From Zygnema cylindricum (taxonomy: Eukaryota; Streptophyta; Zygnematophyceae; Zygnematales; Zygnemataceae), in contig JBBHKE010002632.1 in NCBI GenBank assembly GCA_037447655.1, positions 664,327 through 728,326 on the forward strand: a stretch of DNA of 64,000 nt, written 5' to 3'. The notes under the pieces were generated by a model that made no database searches, was not told where the DNA came from, and was given only the letters and a program-made list of their open reading frames with translations. The translations under genes and the position numbers were made by a program. The number at the start of each line of letters is the position of its first letter. Position 1 is the first letter of the stretch. Shown in pieces: positions 25,001-35,346 of this stretch.

Positions 25001-27203
25001 GCTGGGGATCCTCCGGAATGTGTTGAGGTATGTGACTACAAGGGTAACAGCCTATTTAATTCAAGAATGTCGTTTGTGCCCTGCAGAGGCATCCATCTAA
25101 AAGATCAATTCTTAGAAAGAGCTCATCCTAATTTCTGTGCTGTTATTCTTGCTTATTTTTGTTTCGGAATACGTACTCTTTATCTTATCCCAATGACCAA
25201 AATTTGAAAATTCTTGCTTAATGTTTGAGTTGGACATTGTTTTGAGTTTGGCGTGGCCAAAGGTTATGTCCCTTTGATGATTATGAGGATCTAAGCATGT
25301 AGCATTAGCGATTAAGGCAGACAGGTTAATAAGAAAAAAAGAGGCTAGTAAATTCTCTTATTCAATTTTTTTAGCAGCTATTACGCACCGAGTAACAGAT
25401 TTTGTGATTTCAGGCATGTACCTCTCATATCCAAGTCGTGACGGTTGTGTAAGCCCGCCCATGCTGTGTCATATTTCAGGCCACTCACGGGTAGTGTAGT
25501 ACAGCGTTACAAAGTGAAATTTTGTGCGAGATTTACCTGCATCAGAGTATTTCGTGTGTCACCGTTAGAGTTAAGTGCCATGTGATCCTGGAAATGGCCT
25601 ATTTTGGAAGCCAAAGTTGTTATGGTTAATTGGACGTTGAAGTAACTGCAAATCACTGCTGCACAGAATAAGCTGCTTGGTTGCACACCAGCTTGTATTG
25701 GGTTGTGTACAAAAAATTGAAGTCAAGAAACGCTGAAGGAGGTATACTGGGAAACGATTCTATCAGCTTTTCAAGCATTAGTAGCAATTTTTGCTGGCTT
25801 TTGTGGGGAGATTAAGTTTTCCAGTCTGCCACTCAGGGTTTAGGCATTATAAAAAATGAAACTGTTTTTTTTCAACTGCTGTAGGTGCCAGTCACAAGAT
25901 TTTATAGCAGATCGTTGGGATACTGGTTCAGGTGTTCGATAATGTAAGATCCAGGTATTTCAATCGGAAATTGCGTCTTAAAGTTAATTTCAATTGGTAA
26001 TTTTCCCTGTTTGACTATTTTTAGACAAGGTTATTTTTTCAGATTGCTCGGCAATCTTTGACAGGCTTTAAAGGTAAACGTGTGGCGAGTGGAAAGAGAT
26101 GGGAAAACAATCTGCGTAGAGTCAGATTTACTGACGTGTGACATCTCAATTAGGCATTTATGCATATTTGAAGGTGATCTTGTGATTTTACTGCATCTTT
26201 AATGTTTGGTGATTTCTGTTTTGTATGATAGCTATTTCTAGGGCATTTGTACAAATGAAGTATTTTTTTTTTTATTTTTTTTTTTAATTCGAATTGTGTA
26301 AAAGACTTATATTTTCCTTCGTTTGAGTAGGTTCAAATCCTGGCCCTTATGGTAATTCATAATGTTTTTGAGACACTCTCGAAGCTGGGCATGGCAAACA
26401 CACACAAAGAAATTGGAACTTGAGTTCTCTTGAACACTTTTTTCTGCATTGCCGCCACCTCCATCTTTGGCTGTCACTTGTAATTTGAATGAATGTACTT
26501 CCCATGATTGTACAAGCATTGGATGAAAATCAAGTTAACGTCATTCGATCCCCTGAAGGAGACACCGGTATCACGATACACCGTGAACTGTTATTAGCAT
26601 TAAGAAATATAGAACATGGGGTTCATTTTAGTGATATTAAATATATTTTAAGTCCAAGTCACGTGGACCACTTTGGACCCTTTACCCAATCATGCGCCTG
26701 GAAAGAGCAATTAGTGTTTGTAACTGTATTTTCTGTTCAAGGACCAAAAATAACTGGGCACAAATTAGTGTTACTTACGTTAACAATGATTCATGATGTT
26801 ACTGTGGTGGAGATCTTCTGTTTTGTTCTTGTTTGAAAAACAGCAACTGTTGGTGAGCCTGTTTATTTGCTGACAAGTCATCTGGTCTTGTTTTATTTTA
26901 TCCTTGCAGTTATATGAGCTCCCAGTTGTTGCGGGAGATGTACTGGTTCTTGGAACCGACGGACTCTTTGACAACGTTTTCGATAGTGAGCTCAGCAGTC
27001 TGGTGATGCACTCCACCAAGGCCGGTTGGTCCCCCCTCGATACTGCGGAGCGCATTGCAGCAGTCGCCCGTCTCAGAGCAAACGATCCGTTGCGCATGTC
27101 TCCGTTTTCCCGAGCAGCGCAAGAAGCCGGTTATCGTTACTGGGGTGGTAAAATGGACGACATTACAGTAGTGGTTTCCTATGTTACAGCTGCAAAGGAA
27201 TAG
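22011..27203 (+). CDS. PP2C-family protein phosphatase, plant PTC7/SpoIIE-like type
   Basis: Metal-dependent Ser/Thr phosphatase of the PP2C fold, closest in motif order to the plant PTC7/Azr1-like group (Arabidopsis PP2C55/PP2C80 type). Exons 22011-22633, 23050-23374, 24881-25027 and 26910-27203 are all GT-AG and join in phase to 1,389 nt (462 aa), the usual length of that group. Residues 1 to about 200 are Ser/Arg-rich with no domain, consistent with an organellar transit peptide plus linker. The catalytic core shows GGEDAHF, GVADGVGGWADVGVDAG (metal-binding Asp), RGSSTACI, ANVGDSGF, QQHTFNFPYQLG, GTDGLFDN and GKMDDITVVVSYV, so the metal-coordinating aspartates are present. The 1.9-kb third intron holds a degenerate MITE. 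The initiator ATG could be another one upstream or at 22038; the core is certain. Confidence 0.9.
26577..26800. mobile_element. Degenerate short MITE resembling family A, inside PP2C intron 3
   Basis: The left end reads TACACCGTGAACTGTTATTAG, close to the family A terminus TACACCGCGAATCGTTATTAG, and the right end near 26778-26800 (GTTAACAATGATTCATGATG) resembles its complement. An ORF spanning 26489-26836 is therefore probably transposon-derived and not a protein gene. Boundaries are approximate. Confidence 0.35.
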
Positions 27204-28430
27204 GAAAGGAAAGCGCTAATCCGGGGCCTTTTCGATGTACGGGATTGGAGGAGGTATGTGACTGGACGTACGGTGAAGCAAGGGCAAAATGTAGCCCTGT
27301 CCTTGCGAATTTTAGTCTTGCTGACCATGGCACCAATAATGGCGGTTCGTCATCTCCTTCAGGTTTGTTTAGCAAGCAAAGGGCCGCCCCGTGGGTTTTG
27401 AAACTCGTAACCTGTTTAAAATTTAACATGGTACTGCATGTAATTTTGGAGACAAACCTTAGTTTTCCATTTAGCTGTCAATTCATGAACGAGAAAAATG
27501 TCGTCAATGAATTTAATTACATAGGTCAGTAGCAGTACTTGTATATTATATCTACAATTTGTTCAATCAAATGTGGATTATGAGCCTATGGCTCCTGACT
27601 GAAGGTGGTAGTCAGGGACTTTGTCCTATGTGGTATGCCATTTCCATGTATGGGGGAAATACTAGCGTAGGGGGGATATTAATGGCTGCCTAGTGCAAGA
27701 AGTCGAATGACGCTGGAAAATGGTTAAAAAGTTTAAGAGTTGGAGCGGATACAAAAAAATGAAAACGTTTACCATTGCTGTTGATAAACTTCATCTGTTT
27801 TGCCTTTATGTTTCGCTACTTGCATTGGTGTGCTCCATGATGCATATGTAGTGTTTTTTCCACCACGTGAATCAACTTGTCTTCGGGCACGTTTGTCGGG
27901 TTATTAATCTTCAACGGAATGGCAAAATTCTTACAGTCGGTCTCCTATTGAAACTCAGACATGAGTGTGTGGAGAAAGCTGTATGTAAGTGGTGAAAATA
28001 ACATTGGTGCAAAAAGCGGACAACGTACTTTATGTTGTATAGGGCTACTGCAGACTTGTGGTTGGGACATCTGGCAGGATATTGTTGTCAATATGACTTC
28101 GTATGACCTTTTGACTGCATGACTGTTGAATCCTTGGCCAGGACCTTGTTTTGTGCGTTGTCTGAAAGGTAGATAGGGGTGTGAGAGTTGATGAAAGCAT
28201 TCATGGCGTAAAGAACATACTCAGTAGATACAAATTGGTCATTTGTTGTCTAGGTTCAAATTGGAGAGGCTCTGTAAGGTACTCCCGAAAGCAATTAAAT
28301 TGCAGTGTCTGGTGGCATGCTTGCTGTGTCAGTAAATGAAGCATGGAGTCTTAACAATGTACTCTTGACAATGGTTTAAAACTGTTCTAGTGGTGTATGG
28401 TTTTTTCGGTATAATGCGCATATAGTATGA
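27204..28430. other. 3' flank of PP2C gene
   Basis: No gene was recognised. It probably contains the PP2C 3' UTR. Confidence 0.45.
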
Positions 28431-28489
28431 GGAAACCTCGAATAGTTTTTTCCTCCATTTTCCCTCCTTTGGTTGTTGGTTGCACCTGC

Positions 28490-28690
28490 TGCTGCCATTC
28501 ATTGTGTTTCTGTATTACCTGTGTAATGGGATACATGTGTAGTGTGTTAATTGTGTATTGTATTACTGTGTACTGCTGTATAACCTGCGCATTGTATTAC
28601 TTTTGTATCGCAACCTGTGTATTGCACCTGTGTGCTTTAGTACTTGTGCGCAGTACCACATGTGCATTAACCACGTCTGCACACATGAAT
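28490..28690 (+). repeat. Degenerate TGTATTAC/CCTGTG repeat
   Basis: Loose repetition of 'cctgtgtattgtattac' and 'gcacctgtgtg' phrases over about 200 bp. The ORF across it (28427-28852) is Cys/Tyr/Ile-rich low-complexity and not a gene. Confidence 0.55.
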
Positions 28691-29830
28691 CTCCCACGAA
28701 GGGTCATAGACTCAACCCACCATAACAATAGATCCTTAGAGGAAGTTCAACGATTCCGGAGGATCCCCACTTTCGAGATATCTCTATTAAGACAAAGAGA
28801 GTCGAGCAAACAATGTGGAATGAAAAACAAAAAGTGGTTGTTGAGATCATGACTGCCAAGAACCAGAGGGAGGAAGAAGCCGTGACAAAATTCACGGATA
28901 TCACAAGCATCACGATGGATGCCGTGACCATCTTGGGGGTCGGGGGTTTTCACAGGTCAACAACAAGAAATATTGTGGAATTTAAATTATCAAAGGTGGT
29001 GACATGATGAAGGCCTAAGCTTAATCTGATGACACTTGTGGAGATTGACTTTGTTGACCGACTGTTAATAAAGTTTTTGCCAGAAGATAGATGACGTCTG
29101 ATGAGATAAAGTGAAGGATTTAATATAGGACTTTTTTGTTTTGTTGACATTCTTAGAATTTGTCGACCATGGTTTGTCCAAAAAGGTACAATAAAACAAA
29201 ATGAAAATGGAAGCCATACAAGGGGAACATCAGATAATGCCACGCGGAGGTGGAAGGAGGACAATTTCGATTTAGTGGCGATTAGCGACAAGTCAACAGA
29301 TCATATTATTGGATGTATCTTTTAATGTTAAAGAAAGGGGAAAAAAAACAAAAAAACGTCACGTGATGATGGTGGATTATAGCGTGAAGCGTTACTTTGT
29401 AATTATGGAATAACTTGTCAAATAAACATTACTTGATAGTGATGGAATAACTTGGGAAATCGCTAACTTGCTAATGATGGAATGTTGCGTGAAATAAAAC
29501 TTACGTACTTAAAAGGTTTAACGAGGATGACTGTGGTTGTATAAAGCTTTGTGCAGTCATGGTGGTGTGTACGGATTGTTTTGGAAGGTTGTATAACTTT
29601 GGCAGTGAGTAGATAACGTGCGGTTGAAGAATAATCATAAGCTCGTCTTTGCAAACATATCACGTCAAGTTTCTTCCAACAGTTTTTCTATTGAAAAATT
29701 GAACATAGCCAATTAATTTTAAAGGTTTGAAATGTACTTTAATTTGTGAGTCATGTTTTCTGCATTAAATCAGTACTGTACAGTACAGTAGTCGCTGCTT
29801 TATTCCTTCCACTCCTAGTTGTCCAATTCG
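28691..29830. other. Gene-poor stretch, no recognised gene
   Basis: Short ORFs on both strands near 28700-29300 show no known domain. From about 29390 to 29510 the phrase 'gatggaataacttg..aaat' recurs loosely. Confidence 0.4.
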
Positions 29831-29869
29831 TAAGGATTTCGACTTTTTTACGATTTTTACGTAGTATTT

Positions 29870-30360
29870 GTTCGTTAGTTTTCGCTGTACAATGTACAAA
29901 AACGTACGAAAACCGTCCCCTTAACCCTAAAAAATCCTTAAAAGATCCTAGAACGTACGAGAAACATACAGAAATGTACGGCATTGTACAAAAGGTGCAC
30001 CCTAAAAAATCTAAGAGTACGGAAAATGTAAGGCAGTTGTACTGTAATTTACCTGAATGTACGAAATGCACGGGAAGTACCCTAAACACCCTAAAATCCC
30101 CCCTTCAATAACCTTAAAAGTACTGAAATATACGGACGGTGTACGTAGATGTACGAAAGATGTAAGTCCGTATAACTGAAATATACGGAAACGTACTAAA
30201 ATGTACCCTAATAATCTAAAAATAATAGCCGTCAAATGTACGAAAATATACGGACACTGTACGTAAATGTACGAATAAAAGTTGGATGTTTAACAGAAAT
30301 ATATGAGAATGCACGAGAATGTACCCTAAAATTCCTCAAACCCCCCTTAATAGCCCTAAA
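29870..30360. repeat. GTACG-rich degenerate repeat array
   Basis: About 490 bp in which 'gtacgaaaa', 'atgtacg' and 'ccctaaaa..cc' recur every 15-40 bases. GTAC is self-complementary, so both strands look alike. The array ends where family A MITE copy 3 begins. No coding potential. Confidence 0.7.
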
Positions 30361-30362
30361 AG

Positions 30363-30905
30363 TACACCGCCAATCGTTATTAGCGTGTAAGTTTTTTTAG
30401 CGTATAAAAATAATTACTGTGGTGTACGCTATTTAAGAATTGAAAATTTTGGAAAAAATCATACATTCTAATTGTTTGGTTACGGTAATTTGGATCTTTG
30501 AAAAAAAAAATGTCGGTCGCAAACATGCTTACACTAATATAGGTCTCCGTACATAATCTGACAAATCGTACACAAATCGAACATTCACACGGTCGAAACG
30601 CGGCTGTCGGACGAATATGTGCGAGCGGGATTTTTTAACGAACTGGCTTTTTTCCTTTTTAGAACGCACATTCTCATGCGTCCGCGGTTACTAAAACTAA
30701 TTTACTGTACTTTTTAACTTAAAAAGGTACATTTATGTACGGTATGATACTGACCGTACACCACTCTATTTAAGAAACAGCGAACTGAAAATAACCCTAA
30801 ATAGAATAAAGAAAAAAATAGAATGAACTACGCTAATGGAGAATAAAAATAAAAAAAGGCGGGACGGAATTAGTGTACACAACGCTAATAACGATTGGCG
30901 GTGTA
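30363..30905. mobile_element. MITE family A, copy 3 (left arm of inverted pair)
   Basis: TA-flanked, starting TACACCGCCAATCGTTATTAG and ending with the complement (…ATTGGCGGTGTA). It shares 'tcacacggtcgaaacgcgg' with copy 2. It is separated from an inverted copy by 8 bases. Confidence 0.85.
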
Positions 30906-30913
30906 CAGTACAC

Positions 30914-31475
30914 TACACCGCCAATCGCTATTAGCGTAGTGTACGCTAATCCCGTCCCACTTTTTTCTTTTTTTATTCTCCATTAGCGTGTTCATACTGT
31001 TTTTTTCTTTACTCTATTTAGGGTTAATATTTTAGTACCGTACAAAACGGAAGTAAGTCATCATTTAATTAGTGTGGTGCATGGACAGTGTCAGACCGTA
31101 CACAATTGTACCTTTTTAAGTGCAAAAGTATAATTAATGAGCTTTAGTAACCGTGGACGCATGAGAATGTGCGCTCTAAAAACGGGATATGATCAGGTTG
31201 TCAAATATCACGTTCGCACGTATTCGTCCAGCAACAACCTTTCGAATGTGTGAATGTACAAATAATGTACGATTTGTCAGATTTTGTACGAACACCTATA
31301 TTAGTGTAAGCATGTTTGCGACCGACATTTATTTTTTCAAAGACCCAAATTAGAATTATTAAACAATTAGAATGTATGTTTTTTTCGAAATTTTCAAATT
31401 CCCAATTAGCGTACACCACTGTAATTTTTCATACACGCTAAAGAAACTTCTACGCTAATAGCGATTGGCGGTGTA
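30914..31475. mobile_element. MITE family A, copy 4 (right arm of inverted pair)
   Basis: Same termini as copy 3 but the interior is in the opposite orientation: the reverse complement of 31300-31475 follows 30363-30490 almost base for base. The two copies form a palindrome of about 1.1 kb. Confidence 0.85.
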
Positions 31476-31507
31476 CTGTATAGTACTGTACTGTACTTAA
31501 ATTATAG

Positions 31508-32011
31508 TACACCGCGAATCGTAATTAGAGTAATGAAAAAAGTAGAGTACAAAAACTAAAAAAAAAATTAGAGTAGTTAACGCTAATTTATGTGATAGAG
31601 TTTTTTCAACTATGAAGTTTACTCTAATTTATTTAAGTACTCTAACTTGGCTCGCTAGTATCCTCTACTGTAAATAAGATAATCGTACAGAATTTGGCAA
31701 AACGTACAGTTTATCGTCACTATGACGTTTGCACTACGCGGTTTGTTAAAACGCAGTTACATGATAACGGCCTGTATTCAATCATTATTTGTACTTTTTT
31801 ACTTAATAAAGTACAATTTTGCACAGTTTGACACCCTCTGTACTCCACACTATTTAGAACGTACCTATATTAGAATTAGAAACACTAATTAAACTTTACC
31901 TTAAATAGAATTATGAAGAAAGTAGAACCGTTTACTCTATTTCATGTGATAGAGTCAAAATTTCGAGCGACCGAATTAGAGTAATTTACTCTAATTACGA
32001 TTCGTGGTGTA
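31508..32011. mobile_element. MITE family A, copy 5 (diverged)
   Basis: It starts TACACCGCGAATCGTAATTAG and ends CTAATTACGATTCGTGGTGTA, with TA flanks. Its interior has diverged to repeated 'actctaatt' but still carries the 'gtttgacaccctctgta..ccacactattta' block. Confidence 0.75.
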
Positions 32012-32122
32012 CATTACTGTACTTACACCCTTCACACCACGGGCGATAACACTAACGAACCTTCCCTGTATTGTACTCTAGTTATAGGGCAATTATGCCA
32101 ACGAAAATTACTTTACTGTCAG

Positions 32123-33686
32123 TAAGGGTATGTCCCCATGTACTTGTAACTTAGCAAACTTCCATTGTATTTTAGCGCCGATCCACCGGACCCGGTTTTC
32201 AAGTGTCCCTACGTCTCTAAGGGCATGTCCCCATGTGCATAAGAGTTTTTTTCCGTCGTTTTCTTGTAAAACTTAGTGTCGTACTGCCTAATATGCAACC
32301 GTACGAAAGGAATCGCAAATTTGTAGAGTACAATTTGCGACATCCTCAAATTTAGGATGTATGAAAATTTGTCGTCTTGTGTTTTCCGATCCACTTCCAC
32401 GACAAAAAATGTCATCTTCAACCTTATCTTTAAAACACATGCGCGATGTGTTTTAAAACTAGGCATTTTCTATAAACAAATAGGGACATATATTTGCATG
32501 TGCCGTGATTTTTGAAAAAGTTCATACAATTTCCAGGGATAAAGAAAAGTATAAAAATTCGTTATGTTTTGTCCGTTTGCGTTAGAACACGACGAAGAAA
32601 AGAACACAATTTGTTTGGTTTTGTCTGTTTTCGTCATGTACGGATTTCTTCTTTGCAAGGGTCTTCAAATTCCGATGCCATTTCACGTCGACCGGATAGG
32701 AGGCGCAAAGGCAAAGCGCCTCGTCTTCAACTGTGAAACGGCACAGGCAAGAATGCGGTACGTCTACGATGTCACGGTAAGACATGCGACGTCACAAGCA
32801 GGTCCAAAAAAAATTGTGCGACCACAGATTGTAGACGTTGACAACCGTCACAGGTACTATCGACGTATATAGTAGTCACAAGCTTAAGTTACGATGTCGT
32901 CCTTACAGACATAGGGACACTTGAAAATCGGGTCCGGCCGATCCGCGATAAAATACAAAGTAAGTTCGCTAAGTTACAAGTACATGGGGACATACCCTAA
33001 GGACGAAATCGTAACTTACACTTGTGACGATTGTATACGTTGACAGTACCTGTGACGCTTGTCAACGTCTACAATCTGTGGTCGCAGATATTTTTTTGGA
33101 ATTGCTTGTGACATCGCATGTCTTTCCGTGACATTGTAGACGTACCGCCTTCTAGTCTGTGTTATTTCACGGTTGAAGACGAGGCGCTTTGCCTTTGAGT
33201 CTCCTATCCGGTTGACGTGAAATGGCATCGGAATTTGAAGACCCTTGCAAAAAAAGAAATTTGTACTGGACGAAAATAGACAAAACCAAACAAATTGTGT
33301 ACTTTTCTTCGTCGTATTCTAACGCAAACGGATAAAGCATAGTAAATTTTGTACTTTCTTTGTCCTTGGAAATCGTATGAAAATTTTCGAAAATTACGGC
33401 ACGTGCGAATATATGTTCCTATTTGTTTATCGAAAATGCCTTGCTTTAAAACACATCGCGCATGTGTTTTAAACATAAGGTTGAAGATGACCTTTTTGTC
33501 GTAGAAGTGGGTCGAAAAACACAAGTCGACAAATTTTCATGCATCCTAAATTCGAGTATGACGCAAATTATACTGTACAAATTTGCGATTCCTTCGTACG
33601 GTTACAACTTAGGCAGTACTGCACTAAGTTTTACAAGAAAACGACAGAAAAAAACCCTTACTTATGCACATGGGGACATACCCTTA
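32123..33686. mobile_element. PIF/Harbinger-like MITE (family B), interrupted by a second inverted copy
   Basis: The outer element begins GGGTATGTCCCCATGT at 32126 and ends ACATGGGGACATACCC at 33683. Its flanks are TAA on the left and TTA on the right, so its own target duplication is not exact. Its two pieces (32126-32217 and 33001-33683) are split by the inner element at 32221-32997. The terminal GGG and 3-bp T-A target site are the basis for assigning PIF/Harbinger. No transposase was found. Confidence 0.75.
32221..32997. mobile_element. PIF/Harbinger-like MITE (family B), inner copy
   Basis: It begins GGGCATGTCCCCATGTGC, ends TACATGGGGACATACCC, and is flanked on both sides by TAA (32218-32220 and 32998-33000). 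Its interior is the inverted equivalent of 33001-33683, so the locus can fold on itself over about 670 bp per arm. ORFs on both strands inside are mirror images and not genes. Confidence 0.8.
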
Positions 33687-34308
33687 CTTTCGATTGCTTG
33701 CCTCAAAGAAAACATCCAACAGTCATCACAGAGTTAAGTGCTTTTGACGGCCCGAAAAATGTTTAACTCGAGTGTACCGCGAGGACAGTGATCTCCATAA
33801 TTGCTACATGGACACGACAAAAAGCTAGGGGGACAGCCCGAAAAAAGCCGTACAAAAAAATACACTTTCCATCCCGTCAGAAATTACCGACGTCCGATAA
33901 CACCGTATCTGACAGCGCGAGTAGAGACAACGCAAGTGCCTATGGGTTGGGAGTACCAGCTTGCGATATGGTTGGCCAAGTGACATCGTGTCCGTACTTT
34001 TTGCTTTGCCCTATTTCTAAAAGGGCAAAACATTGTAGTCGCCTTCGTCTCTGGTGACAACGAGAATTGACCGTCGATTATTTTTGTGTAAGATCTTGAG
34101 CAATTGAGGGTTTTGTGTTAGGATTGGCGTCTTTGGTGACAAAGGAAAGAGACAGGTGGTACAATCATATTTGTTGTATTTCACGTGGTTGTAGTGGTAT
34201 GATAAAAGTCTACACAAAATCGACGTCACGCCTAAGTGTCGTGTTATCAATACCAGTGAAGTAACGTACAGGTAAGGTTCGTTAGTTTTCTCGCCCGTGG
34301 TGTGCAGG

Positions 34309-34355
34309 GTGTGCAGGTCTCCTACACGAGGCGAAATGCGCCGAGACCTGCACAC
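34309..34355. repeat. 13-bp perfect hairpin next to assembly gap
   Basis: GTGTGCAGGTCTC (34309-34321) and GAGACCTGCACAC (34343-34355) are exact complements around a 21-base loop. The gap begins 21 bases later. Confidence 0.85.
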
Positions 34356-34376
34356 TTGCAAAATACCGCCCGGGTA

Positions 34377-34386
34377 NNNNNNNNNN
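34377..34386. other. Assembly gap (10 N)
   Basis: Ten N residues; the true missing length is unknown. Confidence 1.
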
Positions 34387-35002
34387 TCATTGGCACGGGC
34401 GGGCATTGGCTTTTTCATGTTTTAATTAGTTACATGTTGCCTTATTCGACAAAGCGTCGCAAATCTGACACGGTAGTAACACTATTCATTTCGCAAATCT
34501 TAGGGAACGCGACAAATCGTAATTATTGGCTTATTCCGTTGTACATTGATTAATTTTGTACTTTTTCGGTTACGGGCGGGCACGGTTACTCTCGAAAAAT
34601 CAAGATTCGGTTTTTTTTTTTTTTCGTAAACGACGGTCGGTTAACGGTTAACAATTTTGGAGCGTGACAAAACTCGGTCAGGCGTCGGTTACTCACATTT
34701 TGAAAAAAAAAAAACGGTCGGTTTCGGGTATGATTTTTTTTTACTTTTGCGACCTCTGACGATGAGTTCTGCGAAAAATATCGGAATGGGCAAAAAGTTA
34801 CAAATGCTCCGGTGGGAACAGGCTATCATACTACAGTATCGCATTCTTTGTCATCACCGATTTGTGTAAAATGAAACCCTTATTAGTGCGGCTGGCCGTA
34901 CACCTGTTCTTCTCCATAGTAAACCTTTCGAAAGTGTGAACGAGTCCTTCGCTGTGCGACTCTCGGTGAAAAGTCAGCGCGCTCTGCTGAAGGTTCGATA
35001 TT

Positions 35003-35021
35003 CCAATCAAAAACGTCCACG
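35003..35021 (+). promoter_or_regulatory. ER stress response element (ERSE), CCAAT-N9-CCACG
   Basis: CCAAT (35003-35007), nine bases, then CCACG (35017-35021) exactly match the ERSE consensus bound by NF-Y plus an ER-stress bZIP factor. The second half continues as CCACGTCA, the complement of the UPR-element core TGACGTGG. It lies about 325 bp upstream of the ERdj3 ATG. A second CCAAT...CCACG pair at 35044-35066 has a 13-base spacer and is less ideal. Function is inferred from the match and the downstream gene. Confidence 0.65.
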
Positions 35022-35346
35022 TCAGAGTCGACTTCATTCTTGACCAATCGCCAGCGCCTTGCCACGTTCTAGCCATTTCCCGCTCGGCGCCTTTACTTCG
35101 GCTTCTACGATCTCCTCCTTCATAGCCATTTTTTGTTTCGCGTCTTTGTAGCTAGTAGAACAAATAGTTTGTCTATTTTCGGAAGTAGATCTGACTGAAG
35201 TGATCAGCAATTTCTGCATTCACCTGCCATTTCTGCTGATCGTTCGGATTTTCTTCTATATTGTGCCTTCGACCCCGACTCAAGCGGAGAGGAGTCTGGG
35301 ACTTCTCTGATTTTGGCGGGAGGGGGGGGGGCACACCTCAGCAGCC

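Larger units (their letters stand above)
33687..35002. other. Intergenic region upstream of ERdj3, with assembly gap
   Basis: No gene was recognised. It includes a 13-bp hairpin (34309-34355) and a 10-N gap at 34377-34386. Confidence 0.5.

Noticed and set aside
26325-26345. tRNA B-box match (GGTTCAAATCC)
   Set aside because: No A box or acceptor stem at the right distance; an isolated match in an intron.
28427-28852. 141-codon plus-strand ORF
   Set aside because: Translates a degenerate TGTATTAC repeat into Cys/Tyr/Ile-rich sequence; no domain or splice context.
32209-33766. Several 60-106-codon ORFs on both strands
   Set aside because: They are mirror images produced by the inverted MITE arms and have no recognised domain.
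34831-35219. Minus-strand ORFs upstream of ERdj3, one containing a plausible acidic segment
   Set aside because: No start, splice sites or family support a divergent gene; the region contains the ERSE and is better explained as promoter.
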